Part shown: positions 26,758 through 35,405 of the stretch, in pieces
How the letters are laid out: every line of letters begins with the position of its first letter
Position numbering within the stretch: position 1 is the stretch's first letter
NCBI GenBank assembly: GCA_016719815.1
Contig: JADJYK010000005.1
Coordinates: forward strand, 62,001-126,000
Length of the DNA: 64,000 nucleotides
Direction of reading: 5' to 3'
Source: Chitinophagaceae bacterium
GTDB lineage: Bacteria; Bacteroidota; Bacteroidia; Chitinophagales; Chitinophagaceae
Position numbers and translations under genes: made by a program
Notes under the pieces: generated by a model
Database searches by the model: none
Seen by the model: the letters and a program-made list of their open reading frames with translations, nothing else
Told to the model about the DNA's origin: nothing

Positions 26758-26783
26758 AGCTCCGCTCAGGCGGGGCTTTTTTA
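26758..26783 (+). terminator. Rho-independent terminator between rpmH and rnpA
   Basis: Arms AGCTCCGC and GCGGGGCT pair (one G-U) around TCAG and are followed by TTTTTT. It probably limits rnpA expression relative to rpmH, whose product is needed in far larger amounts. Confidence 0.85.
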
Positions 26784-26797
26784 GTAATAATCTCTTC

Positions 26798-27171
26798 TTG
26801 AAAAAGAAACTTACTTTAGGAAAAAATGAAAGGCTGAAAAGCCGCAAGGTGCTTGAGATGTTGTTTAGGCAGGGCCGCCGGTTTTCATTACCTCACTTCA
26901 GGGTTCTTTATTTACCGGCAGAGCAAGGATTGCTGTTTGGTGTGGGTGTCAGCAATAAGAATTTTAAAAATGCGGTTGACCGAAACAGAATAAAACGTTT
27001 GATAAGGGAAGCCTTCCGTTTGCAAAAACAGATCTGAAAAAGGAACTGGTCATAAAAGGCAGGGGACTTAATGTTTTTATTATATATACAGGGAAAGAAT
27101 TACCTGAATACAAACTGGTTTACGAAAAAGTAAATGATACATTAATCAAATTGGCTAAAGTGATAAGTTAA
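26798..27171 (+). CDS. rnpA: Ribonuclease P protein component, split by a one-base shift
   Basis: RnpA is the protein subunit of the tRNA 5'-maturation enzyme. The TTG at 26798 is the likely start because it lies after the terminator and yields KKKLTLGKNERLKSRK; an ATG at 26738 would be upstream of the hairpin. The first frame contains the RNR motif (KNAVDRNRIKRLIREAFR). Adding an A to the A5 run at 27024-27028 extends it as LQKTDLKKELVIKGRG and VFIIYTGKELPEY, giving 124 residues, the family length. As RnpA is essential, a sequence error is likely. Confidence 0.9.
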
Positions 27172-27235
27172 CTGGACGTCAGATAATGTTAGTTTTCAAA
27201 AAGACAGTTGTAATACTATGCCATAATTTTATATT

Positions 27236-27466
27236 GTGAAATTTTTTTTCCAAATTCTCAGCCTTCCGTTTATAGCATTGATAAAGATTTATCAGTGGGT
27301 TATTTCTCCGTTAATAGGGCCAAAGTGCCGGTTTACTCCCACCTGTTCACACTATGCTGCAGAGGCTTTAAAAAAACATGGTGTATTTAAAGGTATATGG
27401 TTATCGATAAAAAGAATAAGCAAGTGCCATCCGTGGGGTGGCAGCGGATATGATCCTGTTCCGTAA
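27236..27466 (+). CDS. yidD: Membrane protein insertion efficiency factor YidD
   Basis: The 76-residue protein starts at a GTG. It has the family core IKIYQWVISPLIGPKCRFTP, TCSHYAAEALKKHG and KRISKCHPWGGSGYDPVP, with three conserved cysteines. YidD is a membrane-associated protein that helps YidC insert membrane proteins. Its position after rnpA is conserved. Confidence 0.95.
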   Translation: MKFFFQILSLPFIALIKIYQWVISPLIGPKCRFTPTCSHYAAEALKKHGVFKGIWLSIKRISKCHPWGGSGYDPVP

Positions 27467-27569
27467 AGAACCTGATAAATAAATTGTATTACAAAAACTC
27501 TGTTTAGGAAGAAATAGTATTACCTTGTATCAGAATGTTTCTCTGTTTACTAAACCAAAACCATAAGAA

Positions 27570-27872
27570 ATGAAAAAACGTTTATTGTCAGCTGCCCTCA
27601 TTGCTGCTGTCTTGTTTACAACCTCCTGCGGTTCATCTTCTTCTTTTGAAAGCGATGTAAGAAAAAAAGCTAACTACATGTGTGAAATACAAAAACTAGA
27701 AGCTAAAGCGGCTACTGATGAAAAAGCGGCAAAAGAAATGGAAAGTATAAAAAAAGAAATGGATGCTTTTGATGAAAAAATGGAAAAAAAATACGATAAA
27801 AAAGAGCCTACAGAAGCTCAACAGAAAAAAGCCCGGGAAATTATGGAAGAAGTGATGGCAAAATGCAAATAA
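27570..27872 (+). CDS. Small helical lipoprotein
   Basis: The 100-residue protein has a lipoprotein signal with lipobox TTSC (Cys at about 20) followed by GSSSS. The mature part is a charged helix rich in Lys and Glu (about 30-100), likely a coiled coil, with two further Cys. I do not recognise a family. It stands alone and is followed by a perfect bidirectional terminator. Confidence 0.7.
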   Translation: MKKRLLSAALIAAVLFTTSCGSSSSFESDVRKKANYMCEIQKLEAKAATDEKAAKEMESIKKEMDAFDEKMEKKYDKKEPTEAQQKKAREIMEEVMAKCK

Positions 27873-27888
27873 ATCCCTTTTGATTAAT

Positions 27889-27918
27889 AAAATGGGGTGT
27901 ACAGTTACACCCCATTTT
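27889..27918. terminator. Bidirectional terminator between lipoprotein gene and sodA
   Basis: A perfect 13-bp stem, AAAATGGGGTGTA and its complement, encloses a CAGT loop, giving T-rich ends on both strands. It serves the two convergent genes. Confidence 0.9.
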
Positions 27919-27938
27919 ATTTGCCAGAATCTAGCTAA

Positions 27939-28532
27939 TTAGAATCTTTCAGCTACTTTATCCCAGTTCACGATATTCCAGAAAGCAGCAAGATATTCCG
28001 CCCTTCTGTTCTGGTATTTCAGGTAATAGGCATGTTCCCACACGTCAACACCCAAAACAGGAATTCCTTTTACTTCAGCCACATCCATCAGTGGGTTATC
28101 CTGGTTAGGAGTTGAAGTTATTTCCAGTTTGCCTTCTTTTACTATTAGCCATGCCCAGCCACTTCCGAAACGAGTCATACCGGCAGCAGCAAATTTTTCT
28201 TTAAATGCATCAAAAGAACCAAAAGCCTCATTAATTGCATCTGCCAGGTTGCCTTTGGGGGCGCCACCTGCATTGGGAGCAAGGCTTTCCCAGAAGAAAG
28301 TATGGTTCCAGTGTCCACCACCGTTATTTCTTACTGCTGCGGAAATGGAGCCGGCGACAGCAACCAGTTCTTCCAGAGATTTGTTTTCATTTTCAGTACC
28401 GGCTACGGCTTTGTTCAGGTTGTCAACATAAGCCTGGTGGTGTTTACCATGATGTATTTGCATAGTAAGTGTGTCAATATGCGGTTCCAATGCATCGTGT
28501 GCATATGGAAGTGGGGCTAATGTAAATGCCAT
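27939..28532 (-). CDS. sodA: Superoxide dismutase, Mn/Fe family
   Basis: The 197-residue enzyme converts superoxide to peroxide and oxygen. Metal ligands are seen in QIHHGKHHQAYV (His about 27), GGGHWNHTFFW (His about 77), and GVDVWEHAYY (Asp about 160, His about 164). GGGHWNH and TPNQDNPL resemble the manganese subgroup, but metal preference is not certain. There is no export signal, so it is cytoplasmic. Confidence 0.95.
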   Translation of the reverse strand: MAFTLAPLPYAHDALEPHIDTLTMQIHHGKHHQAYVDNLNKAVAGTENENKSLEELVAVAGSISAAVRNNGGGHWNHTFFWESLAPNAGGAPKGNLADAINEAFGSFDAFKEKFAAAGMTRFGSGWAWLIVKEGKLEITSTPNQDNPLMDVAEVKGIPVLGVDVWEHAYYLKYQNRRAEYLAAFWNIVNWDKVAERF

Positions 28533-28644
28533 AATTTATTGATTTAAAATTTGTCGTTTATGAAAACTTTTCAATTAATAACAAAAATACCAAGATGATG
28601 TTCACTATTTGATAATTGATCTTATTTGTTTCGTTTCTCGCAAG

Positions 28645-28950
28645 TTATTTTTTTAATCTGTTCCATTTCTTTCCCTTTTCGGTAAAAGTTTCAATAATTC
28701 CTTTTGTTTCAAGGTCAAGCCGTATGGAGATTGTGTACCAGGCAACAGATCTTTTAAAATCCGGTAATTCCTTCTTTATAATTATTCTAACGTCATTTGT
28801 CAATTCGGTAAAGGTTTTACCCTTACCTCCCTTCAGGCTTTGAAGAATAGCCGTTTTGAAAGGCTCATATATTTCTTCATCAATAGTAAAGCGGGTGCCT
28901 GTCCGGGGATGAGTGGTCATTATTTTATTTCTTGCGGTGGGATTTGGCAT
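28645..28950 (-). CDS. Small DUF6958-like protein
   Basis: The 101-residue product contains HPRTGTRFTIDEEIYEPFKTAIL, TFTELTNDVRIIIKKELPDF and AWYTISIRLDLETKGIIETF, a pattern like the DUF6958 family, which looks like a winged-helix fold. Function is unknown. Its start codon overlaps the stop of tadA by one base (TAATG), so it is translationally coupled to that gene. Confidence 0.65.
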   Translation of the reverse strand: MPNPTARNKIMTTHPRTGTRFTIDEEIYEPFKTAILQSLKGGKGKTFTELTNDVRIIIKKELPDFKRSVAWYTISIRLDLETKGIIETFTEKGKKWNRLKK

Positions 28951-29387
28951 TACCTTTTTGTTTTAAAGAAGTCTTTCATTAATTGGGCGCATTCTATTTG
29001 CATAATGCCTTTAACTACCTGGGCCTTTGTGTGAAATGGCCAGTTTGATCCTGTAATTCGCCGATGCCCGTTTTTTTCATCGTCAGCCCCATACACAATT
29101 TTTCCAAGTTTACTCCAGTAAATGGCGCCGGCACACATAAGACAAGGTTCTACCGTTACATATAGAGCGGCTTCCGGCAAATATTTTGAACCCAATGAAT
29201 TGAACGCAGAAGTCAGGGCAATCATTTCCGCATGGGCGGTTGGGTCGTTCAACCGTTCCGTCATATTGTGTCCTCTTGCTATTATTTTGTCTTTAATTAC
29301 TACAACAGCCCCAATGGGAATTTCATCTTCTTCGTAGGCAATTCTTGCTTCTTTTAATGCCTGCATCATAAAGTATTCATCGGTCAT
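28950..29387 (-). CDS. tadA: tRNA adenosine(34) deaminase / nucleoside deaminase
   Basis: The 145-residue protein from the ATG at 29387 (MTDEYFMMQAL) has the zinc deaminase motifs THAEMIAL (HAE, about 52-54) and VEPCLMCAGAI (PCxxC, about 79-84), the TadA signature. TadA converts A34 of tRNA-Arg to inosine. Longer starts at 29414 and 29441 lie in the promoter region it shares with the divergent aldehyde dehydrogenase gene. Guanine deaminases share the fold, so substrate is not fully certain. Confidence 0.88.
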   Translation of the reverse strand: MTDEYFMMQALKEARIAYEEDEIPIGAVVVIKDKIIARGHNMTERLNDPTAHAEMIALTSAFNSLGSKYLPEAALYVTVEPCLMCAGAIYWSKLGKIVYGADDEKNGHRRITGSNWPFHTKAQVVKGIMQIECAQLMKDFFKTKR

Positions 29388-29430
29388 CTGGCAAAGTGTT
29401 TTACTTATCTTCATCTTAAAATTACAGTAA

Positions 29431-30805
29431 ATGTCGCACATCAGTCAGCTGGAAGCAATGCGCCTGTTTTTTGAAAGTGGTAAAACCTTTTCTTACGCTT
29501 TTAGAACAGAGCAATTAAAAAAGCTTAAAACCGCTATTGTTAAAAAGGAGGAACAGCTCAACGCAGCACTCTATGCTGATTTAAAAAAATGCCCGGAAGA
29601 AGTTTGTGTAACCGAAACGGGCATGGTATTGTCGGAACTGAACTTTATGGTACATAACTTGCGGAAATGGATGAAACCACAACGGGTAAAAACCAATTTG
29701 GCAAATCTGCCTTCGTCCAGTTATGTTTACAAGGAACCTCTCTTGGTGTTGTATTAATTATTGGTCCGTGGAATTATCCTTTTCAATTACTGTTAAATCC
29801 ATTGCTTGGTGCTATTGCCGCAGGTAATTGTGTGGTGCTGAAACCCAGCGAATTTGCACCAGCGACGTCAGCAATAATGAAAACTATTATTACAGAAACG
29901 TTTAGTCCGGATTACATTTCATTTGTAGAAGGCGAAGGTGCAACAGTAGTTCCTGAAATGATGAATAATTTTTCGTTTGACCATGTTTTTTATACAGGTA
30001 GCACAGCAGTTGGCAAAATAATTTATAAAATGGCTGCTGAACGACTGATTCCGGTAACACTGGAGTTAGGCGGCAAAAGCCCATGTATAATTGAGGATGA
30101 TGCAAATATGAAAGTAGCTGCCAGGCGGATTGCAATTACCAAATTCAGCAATGCAGGACAAATGTGCGTGGCACCGGATTATATTTTAGTACACAGCAAC
30201 CGAAAGCAAGAATTAATAAATGCACTAAAAGAGGTAACGCAGCAGTTTTATGGTCAGCATCCAGCCGAAGCATATGGATATTGTAAAATGATTAACCAAA
30301 AACAATTTGAAAGGGTGATTGCCTACTTTGGAAACGGAAAGATTGAGTTTGGGGCGGTTACGACACGGAGCAGTTATTTATTGAGCCAACTGTTCTCACT
30401 GGTGTTGCAATGAACACTCCTGTTATGAAGGATGAAATTTTCGGCCCGGTTTTACCAGTACTCTCATTTACAGATATGGAGGAGGCCAAAAAAATAATTG
30501 GCCAAAACCCAAACCCATTGGCCTTTTATGTGTTTACACAAAGTAAAGCAAAAGAAAAGGAATGGTTGAACAGTGTGGCTTTTGGTGGAGGATGCGTAAA
30601 TAATGCAAGCTGGCATTTAACCAACCATCATCTTCCGTTTGGAGGAAGAGGATATAGCGGCAGCGGCTGTTATCATGGCAAATATTCATTTGAGACCTTT
30701 AGCCACAGCAAAGCCGTAATGAAAACTCCAACATGGTTTGACCCTTCGATAAAATACCCACCGCTTAGGGGAAAGTTAAAGCTGTTTAAGTGGGTGATCA
30801 GGTAA
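29431..30805 (+). CDS. NAD(P)-dependent aldehyde dehydrogenase, two frame interruptions
   Basis: Three frames combine into a 457-residue class 3-type aldehyde dehydrogenase. Features are LIIGPWNYPFQLLLNPLLGAI, FYTGSTAVGKII, catalytic LELGGKSP (Glu) and NAGQMCVAPDY (Cys), and NHHLPFGGRGYSGSG near the end. The first break is in CTCT near 29740, where removing two bases gives YKEPLGVVLIIG. The second is the G4 run at 30351-30354; one more G gives FGGGYDTEQLFIEPTVLTG. Both repairs fit the family exactly. It oxidises an aldehyde to an acid; substrate unknown. Confidence 0.88.
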
Positions 30806-30840
30806 GATACCGGAAATGAAATTGTAAAGGATAGCCGCGA

Positions 30841-31524
30841 ATGAAGAAGTTGAGAAAAATATTGCTTGTTGTAGCTATGCTGGCAATTGTATTTACCGGT
30901 TATGTAGAAATCATTAATGTTAATTCACGAACTATGACATACAGACAAAAAGTTTTAAAAGCAGTTTATCCTTTTTTTATGTGGATAACCAAGATTACCG
31001 GCACCAATTCAAAGAAAATTGAGAATTCAGCAGCCCATACGGCGATTTTGCCGTTTTATGATTTATCAGCGACCCAAAATGATGGTACAAAGATTTCTTT
31101 GTCTGAGTTTTCCGGAAAGAAGGTAATGGTAGTTAATACCGCTTCAGCCTGCGGATATACCAATCAATATAGCGAACTGCAGCATTTGTATGAAAAGTAT
31201 CAAAACAAAATGGTCATCCTTGCGTTTCCATCTAATGATTTTAAGGAGCAGGAAAAAGGAACTGATGTAGAAATTGCTGAATTCTGTAAGCTAAACTTTG
31301 GTATTACTTTTCCCTTGATGAAGAAAAGTGTTGTTGTGAAGTCGGCTGAACAAAATCCGGTGTTTCAGTGGCTTTCTGATTCGTCAAAAAATGGCTGGTG
31401 CAACCACGAACCTTCTTGGAATTTTTCAAAATATCTTATTAATGAAAAGGGGATGCTGACAAATTATTTTGACCCTTCCGTTTCTCCTTTAAGTAAATCA
31501 GTTATTGATGCCGTATCAAAATAA
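30841..31524 (+). CDS. Membrane-anchored glutathione peroxidase family protein
   Basis: The 227-residue protein has an N-terminal hydrophobic segment (about 5-22) and a linker, then a thioredoxin-fold peroxidase domain from about residue 68. The peroxidatic Cys is in NTASACGYTNQY (about 104) and the Trp/Asn pair in SWNFSKYL (about 198). Where classical enzymes have NQF it has NDF (SNDFKEQE), so the catalytic Gln is replaced. It probably reduces peroxides at the envelope using a thioredoxin-like donor. A second, shorter homologue lies at 59488. Confidence 0.88.
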   Translation: MKKLRKILLVVAMLAIVFTGYVEIINVNSRTMTYRQKVLKAVYPFFMWITKITGTNSKKIENSAAHTAILPFYDLSATQNDGTKISLSEFSGKKVMVVNTASACGYTNQYSELQHLYEKYQNKMVILAFPSNDFKEQEKGTDVEIAEFCKLNFGITFPLMKKSVVVKSAEQNPVFQWLSDSSKNGWCNHEPSWNFSKYLINEKGMLTNYFDPSVSPLSKSVIDAVSK

Positions 31525-31534
31525 ATACAGCACA

Positions 31535-32482
31535 CTATTTTTTACCCATTACTTTCTCCCACAATTGGGGTATTCTTTTTATCCATACAAATTCTTTCAT
31601 TTTTTCTCTGGCATCTTCAACCGGAGAACCAAAATATACTTTTCCTCCCTCAATTGAATCTTTCACCCCGCTTTGGGCATACACTACAGCCCCTTTGCCA
31701 ATGGTTAGGGTCTTACTAACTCCAACCTGTCCCCACAAAACAACTTCATCTTCTATTGTTGTTGCACCGGCTATACCTACTTGTCCTGCGAAAAGACAAT
31801 TTTTCCCAACAACTGTATCATGACCAATATGTACGAGGTTATCCATCTTGGTGCCGGCACCAATAATCGTATCAGCACTTACGCCCCGGTCAATAGTACA
31901 GTTCGCCCCAATTTCTACACACCCTTCAATAATAACTCTGCCACAGCTTGCCATTTTCTTATAGTGGATGGGCCGGGCTGTCTTTTTGTTATAATAAAAA
32001 GCATCACTGCCTATAACCGTTCCGGCTTGTATTACTACTTCATCGCCAATAATACAATGGTCAAGAATAGTAACATTTGGATGAATAATACAATTATCAC
32101 CAATAATTACATGGTTGCCAATATAAGCACTTGGCATTATTACCGTATTTTCTCCAACTGATGAACTGTCGCTAATCATTTTCATTGATGGAGAAAATGG
32201 CCGGAAATGATTTACTATTTTCAGGTAAGCCTCAAATGGTTCATCAGTTATCAGTAACGCTTTACCATCCGGACAATCGGTCTCTTTGTTAATAATAATA
32301 AAACTGGCTGCGGAATTAATGCAGGTGTCATAATATTTAGGGTGATCAACAAAAACAAGATCGCCGTTTTCAACCTTATGAATTTCATTGATGCCTATAG
32401 CTGCCCCGTCTTTATTACCAACTATCTCTGCTCCTATTAATCCGGCGATGAAAGATACCGGAACTGGTATATCAAAACGCAT
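31535..32482 (-). CDS. LpxD-like acyltransferase with left-handed beta helix
   Basis: The 315-residue protein has an LpxD-type N-terminal uridine-binding domain (GLIGAEIVGNKD, LVFVDHPKYYD) and hexapeptide repeats over about 105-275. The catalytic His is in LVHIGHDTVVG (about 220). LpxD adds a 3-hydroxyacyl chain to UDP-acylglucosamine in lipid A synthesis. No lpxC, fabZ or lpxA gene is near, so this may be a second, specialised copy rather than the main LpxD. A -7 box sits 18 bases upstream. Confidence 0.8.
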   Translation of the reverse strand: MRFDIPVPVSFIAGLIGAEIVGNKDGAAIGINEIHKVENGDLVFVDHPKYYDTCINSAASFIIINKETDCPDGKALLITDEPFEAYLKIVNHFRPFSPSMKMISDSSSVGENTVIMPSAYIGNHVIIGDNCIIHPNVTILDHCIIGDEVVIQAGTVIGSDAFYYNKKTARPIHYKKMASCGRVIIEGCVEIGANCTIDRGVSADTIIGAGTKMDNLVHIGHDTVVGKNCLFAGQVGIAGATTIEDEVVLWGQVGVSKTLTIGKGAVVYAQSGVKDSIEGGKVYFGSPVEDAREKMKEFVWIKRIPQLWEKVMGKK

Positions 32483-32499
32483 ACTGAAAATAATTTCAT

Positions 32500-32507
32500 C
32501 AAAGGTA
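32500..32507 (-). promoter_or_regulatory. Bacteroidota -7 box TACCTTTG for the LpxD-like gene
   Basis: An exact TAnnTTTG octamer on the minus strand lies 18 bases upstream of the start at 32482. Confidence 0.6.
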
Positions 32508-32979
32508 ATACCCTGCCGGAGAAAGAATGATATTGTATGAAGTGAAGTTATGTATTCAAGATATAGTTTTTGTAAAGAGGCGGAATCTCAAATCATTTGT
32601 GCAAATAGTAATGCAGGAAGAGGGTTGCGTTTTTTTACCTGCTAACGTTGAATAAATGCAAGTAGTCTTTTCTAATTTCAATAACCGTGATATGGAATAA
32701 CCTAAATATCGTTTAGCTTTTCCACAATCGGTATTAAAATGTTAATAAAATAGTTTGGAAATATTTTTTGAATAAATAAAATTCTTTTTAATATTGCATA
32801 GGGAATTTAATTCCCGTACTTACTAACCCATCCATATATTAATCCCTCTGGTCTTCCAGGGGGGTTTTTTTATTGTAGCTATCTTGTTTGTTTTATTTTT
32901 CATTGGAAGATCGCATTTTTTTTGGTTGAAGTATATTAAGCGGATATAAATACCTTTACTAGAACTAAAAAAAATATTC
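32508..32979. other. Gene-free region upstream of yicC with a possible small RNA
   Basis: About 470 AT-rich bases hold no convincing gene. Near its end are a palindrome (GGGAATTTAATTCCC, 32801-32815), the 15-mer TACTTACTAACCCAT (32817-32831) shared with 63789-63803, and a plus-strand terminator (32844-32871). A terminator with no gene before it on that strand suggests a short transcript. TACCTTTA at 32951 resembles the -7 box of yicC. Confidence 0.5.
32844..32871 (+). terminator. Orphan rho-independent terminator
   Basis: Arms CCCTCTGG and CCAGGGGG (one G-U pair) enclose TCTT and are followed by seven T residues. No coding gene precedes it on this strand for more than 1.3 kb (the last is the peroxidase gene ending at 31524). 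Confidence 0.75.
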
Positions 32980-33855
32980 ATGCTGAAATCAATGACCGGT
33001 TTTGGAAGAGCAGAGAAAAATGCTGGTGACAAAACCTTTTTGGTAGATATTAAATCGCTGAACGGAAAGCAGTTTGACTTGCAACTGAAAATGCCCGCTA
33101 TGCTTAAACCCTTTGAGTTTGACATCAGAAAAATACTATCAGAAAATCTCAACCGTGGAACAGTTGATTGTTTTATCAGTCTGAAGGAAACAGGTTCCGC
33201 AAAGCCTGTTACTATAAATACAGACCTGGCAAAAGCATATTATCAGCCGTTGGCGGAATTATCAGCGGCCTTGCATCTTGACCCATCTCACATCCTGAGC
33301 ACCTTGGTAAAAATGCCGGAGGTTATAACACCAAGCAGCGAAACATTGAACGAAATTGAATGGATTGCTTTTCAGAATATTATAAAGGACGCTATTGATG
33401 ATCTGAATTATCACCGTGTTGATGAGGGAAAATCCCTGGAGGATGACCTTCGTCTCAGGATAAAGAATATCTTATTACAGCAAGACGAAATAATAAAACT
33501 TGAGCCATTGCGCCAGCAAAAAATTAGGGATGGCCTTACAAGACTGCTTGAAGAAAATGTAGGGAAAGAAAACTTTGATAAAAACCGCCTGGAACAGGAA
33601 CTTATTTATTATATAGAAAAGATTGATATAAGCGAAGAACAAGTGCGGCTCAAAAACCACTGTGACTATTTTGTTTCTCTGCTTGATGAAAACGCCGAGT
33701 CAAAAGGTAAGAAACTTTCATTCATTTTGCAGGAGATTGGGCGTGAAATTAACACTACGGGCTCCAAAGCGTACGATTCCACTATTCAGAAATGTGTTGT
33801 TACAATGAAGGATGAACTGGAAAAGGCAAAAGAGCAGGTATTAAATGTTCTTTAA
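32980..33855 (+). CDS. yicC: YicC family endoribonuclease
   Basis: The 291-residue protein begins MLKSMTGFGRAE, the family hallmark, and ends in the DUF1732 domain with KGKKLSFILQEIGREINTTGSKAYD and MKDELEKAKEQVLNVL. E. coli YicC is an endoribonuclease implicated in small RNA turnover. In Bacteroidota it is often next to gmk, which is not the case here; gldH follows instead. Confidence 0.92.
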   Translation: MLKSMTGFGRAEKNAGDKTFLVDIKSLNGKQFDLQLKMPAMLKPFEFDIRKILSENLNRGTVDCFISLKETGSAKPVTINTDLAKAYYQPLAELSAALHLDPSHILSTLVKMPEVITPSSETLNEIEWIAFQNIIKDAIDDLNYHRVDEGKSLEDDLRLRIKNILLQQDEIIKLEPLRQQKIRDGLTRLLEENVGKENFDKNRLEQELIYYIEKIDISEEQVRLKNHCDYFVSLLDENAESKGKKLSFILQEIGREINTTGSKAYDSTIQKCVVTMKDELEKAKEQVLNVL

Positions 33856-33888
33856 ACTTACCACCCTACGAATTACATTTTCCTAACC

Positions 33889-33896
33889 TAATTTTG
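33889..33896 (+). promoter_or_regulatory. Bacteroidota -7 box TAATTTTG for gldH
   Basis: An exact TAnnTTTG octamer ends 19 bases before the TTG start of gldH, in the 60-base gap after yicC. Confidence 0.6.
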
Positions 33897-33915
33897 TAAA
33901 AAAAATTCGCTTGAC

Positions 33916-34401
33916 TTGAAAAGAAGACTACACCTGACGTATTTAATACTTCTTATCTTGTATTTGCAGGTTGCCTGTAATACCATCGATTTGTACGAAA
34001 AGTCAGTCTCTATTCCCGGGCATGCCTGGGGCAGCAGCTTTAAACCCTCGTTTACATTCACTATCAGGGACACGACCGTGCCTTACAAAATATTTTTTGT
34101 TCTGAGACACACAGATAAATATAGCTTTAACAATATTTATATTAATATCATTACAAAACTTCCGGGGGCAGACACAACACATACCGGCCCGTTGCCGCTT
34201 GAACTTGCCACAAATGAAAAGGGCTGGTTGGCCACGGGTATGGATGATATATACGAACACCGTATTCAGCTTTCAAATGCAGGAAAAGATTTTTACTTCA
34301 GAAAACGTGGTGAATACACTTTTACGGTTGAGCAGATAATGAGAGAGGATCCGTTGAAAAATGTATTGAGTGCGGGATTACGGATAGAAAAGAAACAATA
34401 A
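33916..34401 (+). CDS. gldH: Gliding motility lipoprotein GldH
   Basis: The 161-residue protein starts at TTG (no suitable ATG is present) and has a lipoprotein signal with lipobox LQVAC (Cys about 21). The mature part, with IDLYEKSVSIPGHAW, PYKIFFVLRHTDKYSFNNIYINI and AGKDFYFRKRGEYTFTVEQIMRE, follows the GldH family. GldH is needed for gliding and for type IX secretion in flavobacteria. A two-component system follows in the same direction. Confidence 0.88.
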   Translation: MKRRLHLTYLILLILYLQVACNTIDLYEKSVSIPGHAWGSSFKPSFTFTIRDTTVPYKIFFVLRHTDKYSFNNIYINIITKLPGADTTHTGPLPLELATNEKGWLATGMDDIYEHRIQLSNAGKDFYFRKRGEYTFTVEQIMREDPLKNVLSAGLRIEKKQ

Positions 34402-34415
34402 AAACCCCATCTTTT

Positions 34416-35405
34416 ATGCCAGCTACTATAGCAAAGCGGCTCAGGCGGACAACATTCGTTTTTTGGATGCTGCTCTTTTATATCATTGCTGCATTGGTAT
34501 GGTGGTATGTTTCTTTACAGCATCAAAGCCGGCTTTTAAGCGAGCAACAATACCAGAACCTTATTATTAAAAAAGAGACGCTTTCGGCTGATGAATATAA
34601 CAATCAATTATCTGACATAGAACATCAAAAGCAAAGGAATTTTCAAAAATATGCTGGAGAGGGTATCATTTTCCTGATACTGATTTTAGTTGGAGCTTAT
34701 TTTGTGCTACGTTCGATAAGAAGACAATTCAGGTTGCAATTGCAGCAGCAAAATTTTATGATGGCAATTACACATGAGCTCAAAACACCCATTTCTATCA
34801 CCAAATTAAATCTGGAGACCCTTCAGAAATATAATCTGGACCCTGAGAAGCAAAAGAAGATTATCAAAACAACATTGTCTGAAACGGCAAGGCTTAATTT
34901 TTTAACAAGTAATATCCTGGTTTCTTCTCAACTTGAGAACAACAGTACCAAGGCCGATTGGGAGGAACTAGACCTGCCCAGCTTGCTAAAAGACTGCCTC
35001 CGGGACTTTCAGAACAGGTATCCGGACATACTTTTCAGGCAGGAAATTGACGAAGAGGCTGATGTAAAGGGCGATGCCCTGCTTTTACAAATGCTGGTTA
35101 ATAACCTGCTGGAAAATGCAATTAAATACTCTCCGAAGGAGTCTCCCATAACTGCGGTTTTAAAGCAAAAAAACAAGGCTATTTATATGCAGGTGAAAGA
35201 TGAGGGACCGGGCATCCCAGACGATGAAAGAGAAAAAGTGTTCTCAAAATTTTATCGCATTGGAAATGAATCTACCCGAAAAACGCAAGGCACAGGACTG
35301 GGACTGTATCTTTGCAAAAAAATAGCAGCCACCCATAATGCCGACATTTTGGTGACAAATAATGAACCTAAGGGAAGTATTTTTACTGTTACTTTTAAAT
35401 TATGA
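34416..35405 (+). CDS. Sensor histidine kinase
   Basis: The 329-residue kinase has two membrane helices (about 14-34 and 83-103) flanking a short periplasmic segment. A HisKA domain with H-box ITHELKTPISITK (His about 120) and an ATPase domain with NNLLENAIKYSP (N box), DEGPGIPD (G1) and GTGLGLYLC (G2) follow. The small sensor segment gives no clue to the signal. It overlaps the response regulator start by four bases (ATGA), so the pair is translationally coupled. Confidence 0.93.
   Translation: MPATIAKRLRRTTFVFWMLLFYIIAALVWWYVSLQHQSRLLSEQQYQNLIIKKETLSADEYNNQLSDIEHQKQRNFQKYAGEGIIFLILILVGAYFVLRSIRRQFRLQLQQQNFMMAITHELKTPISITKLNLETLQKYNLDPEKQKKIIKTTLSETARLNFLTSNILVSSQLENNSTKADWEELDLPSLLKDCLRDFQNRYPDILFRQEIDEEADVKGDALLLQMLVNNLLENAIKYSPKESPITAVLKQKNKAIYMQVKDEGPGIPDDEREKVFSKFYRIGNESTRKTQGTGLGLYLCKKIAATHNADILVTNNEPKGSIFTVTFKL

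Noticed and set aside
28129..28431. Plus-strand reading frame opposite superoxide dismutase
   Set aside because: It lies wholly inside a strongly conserved gene on the other strand and has no family features.
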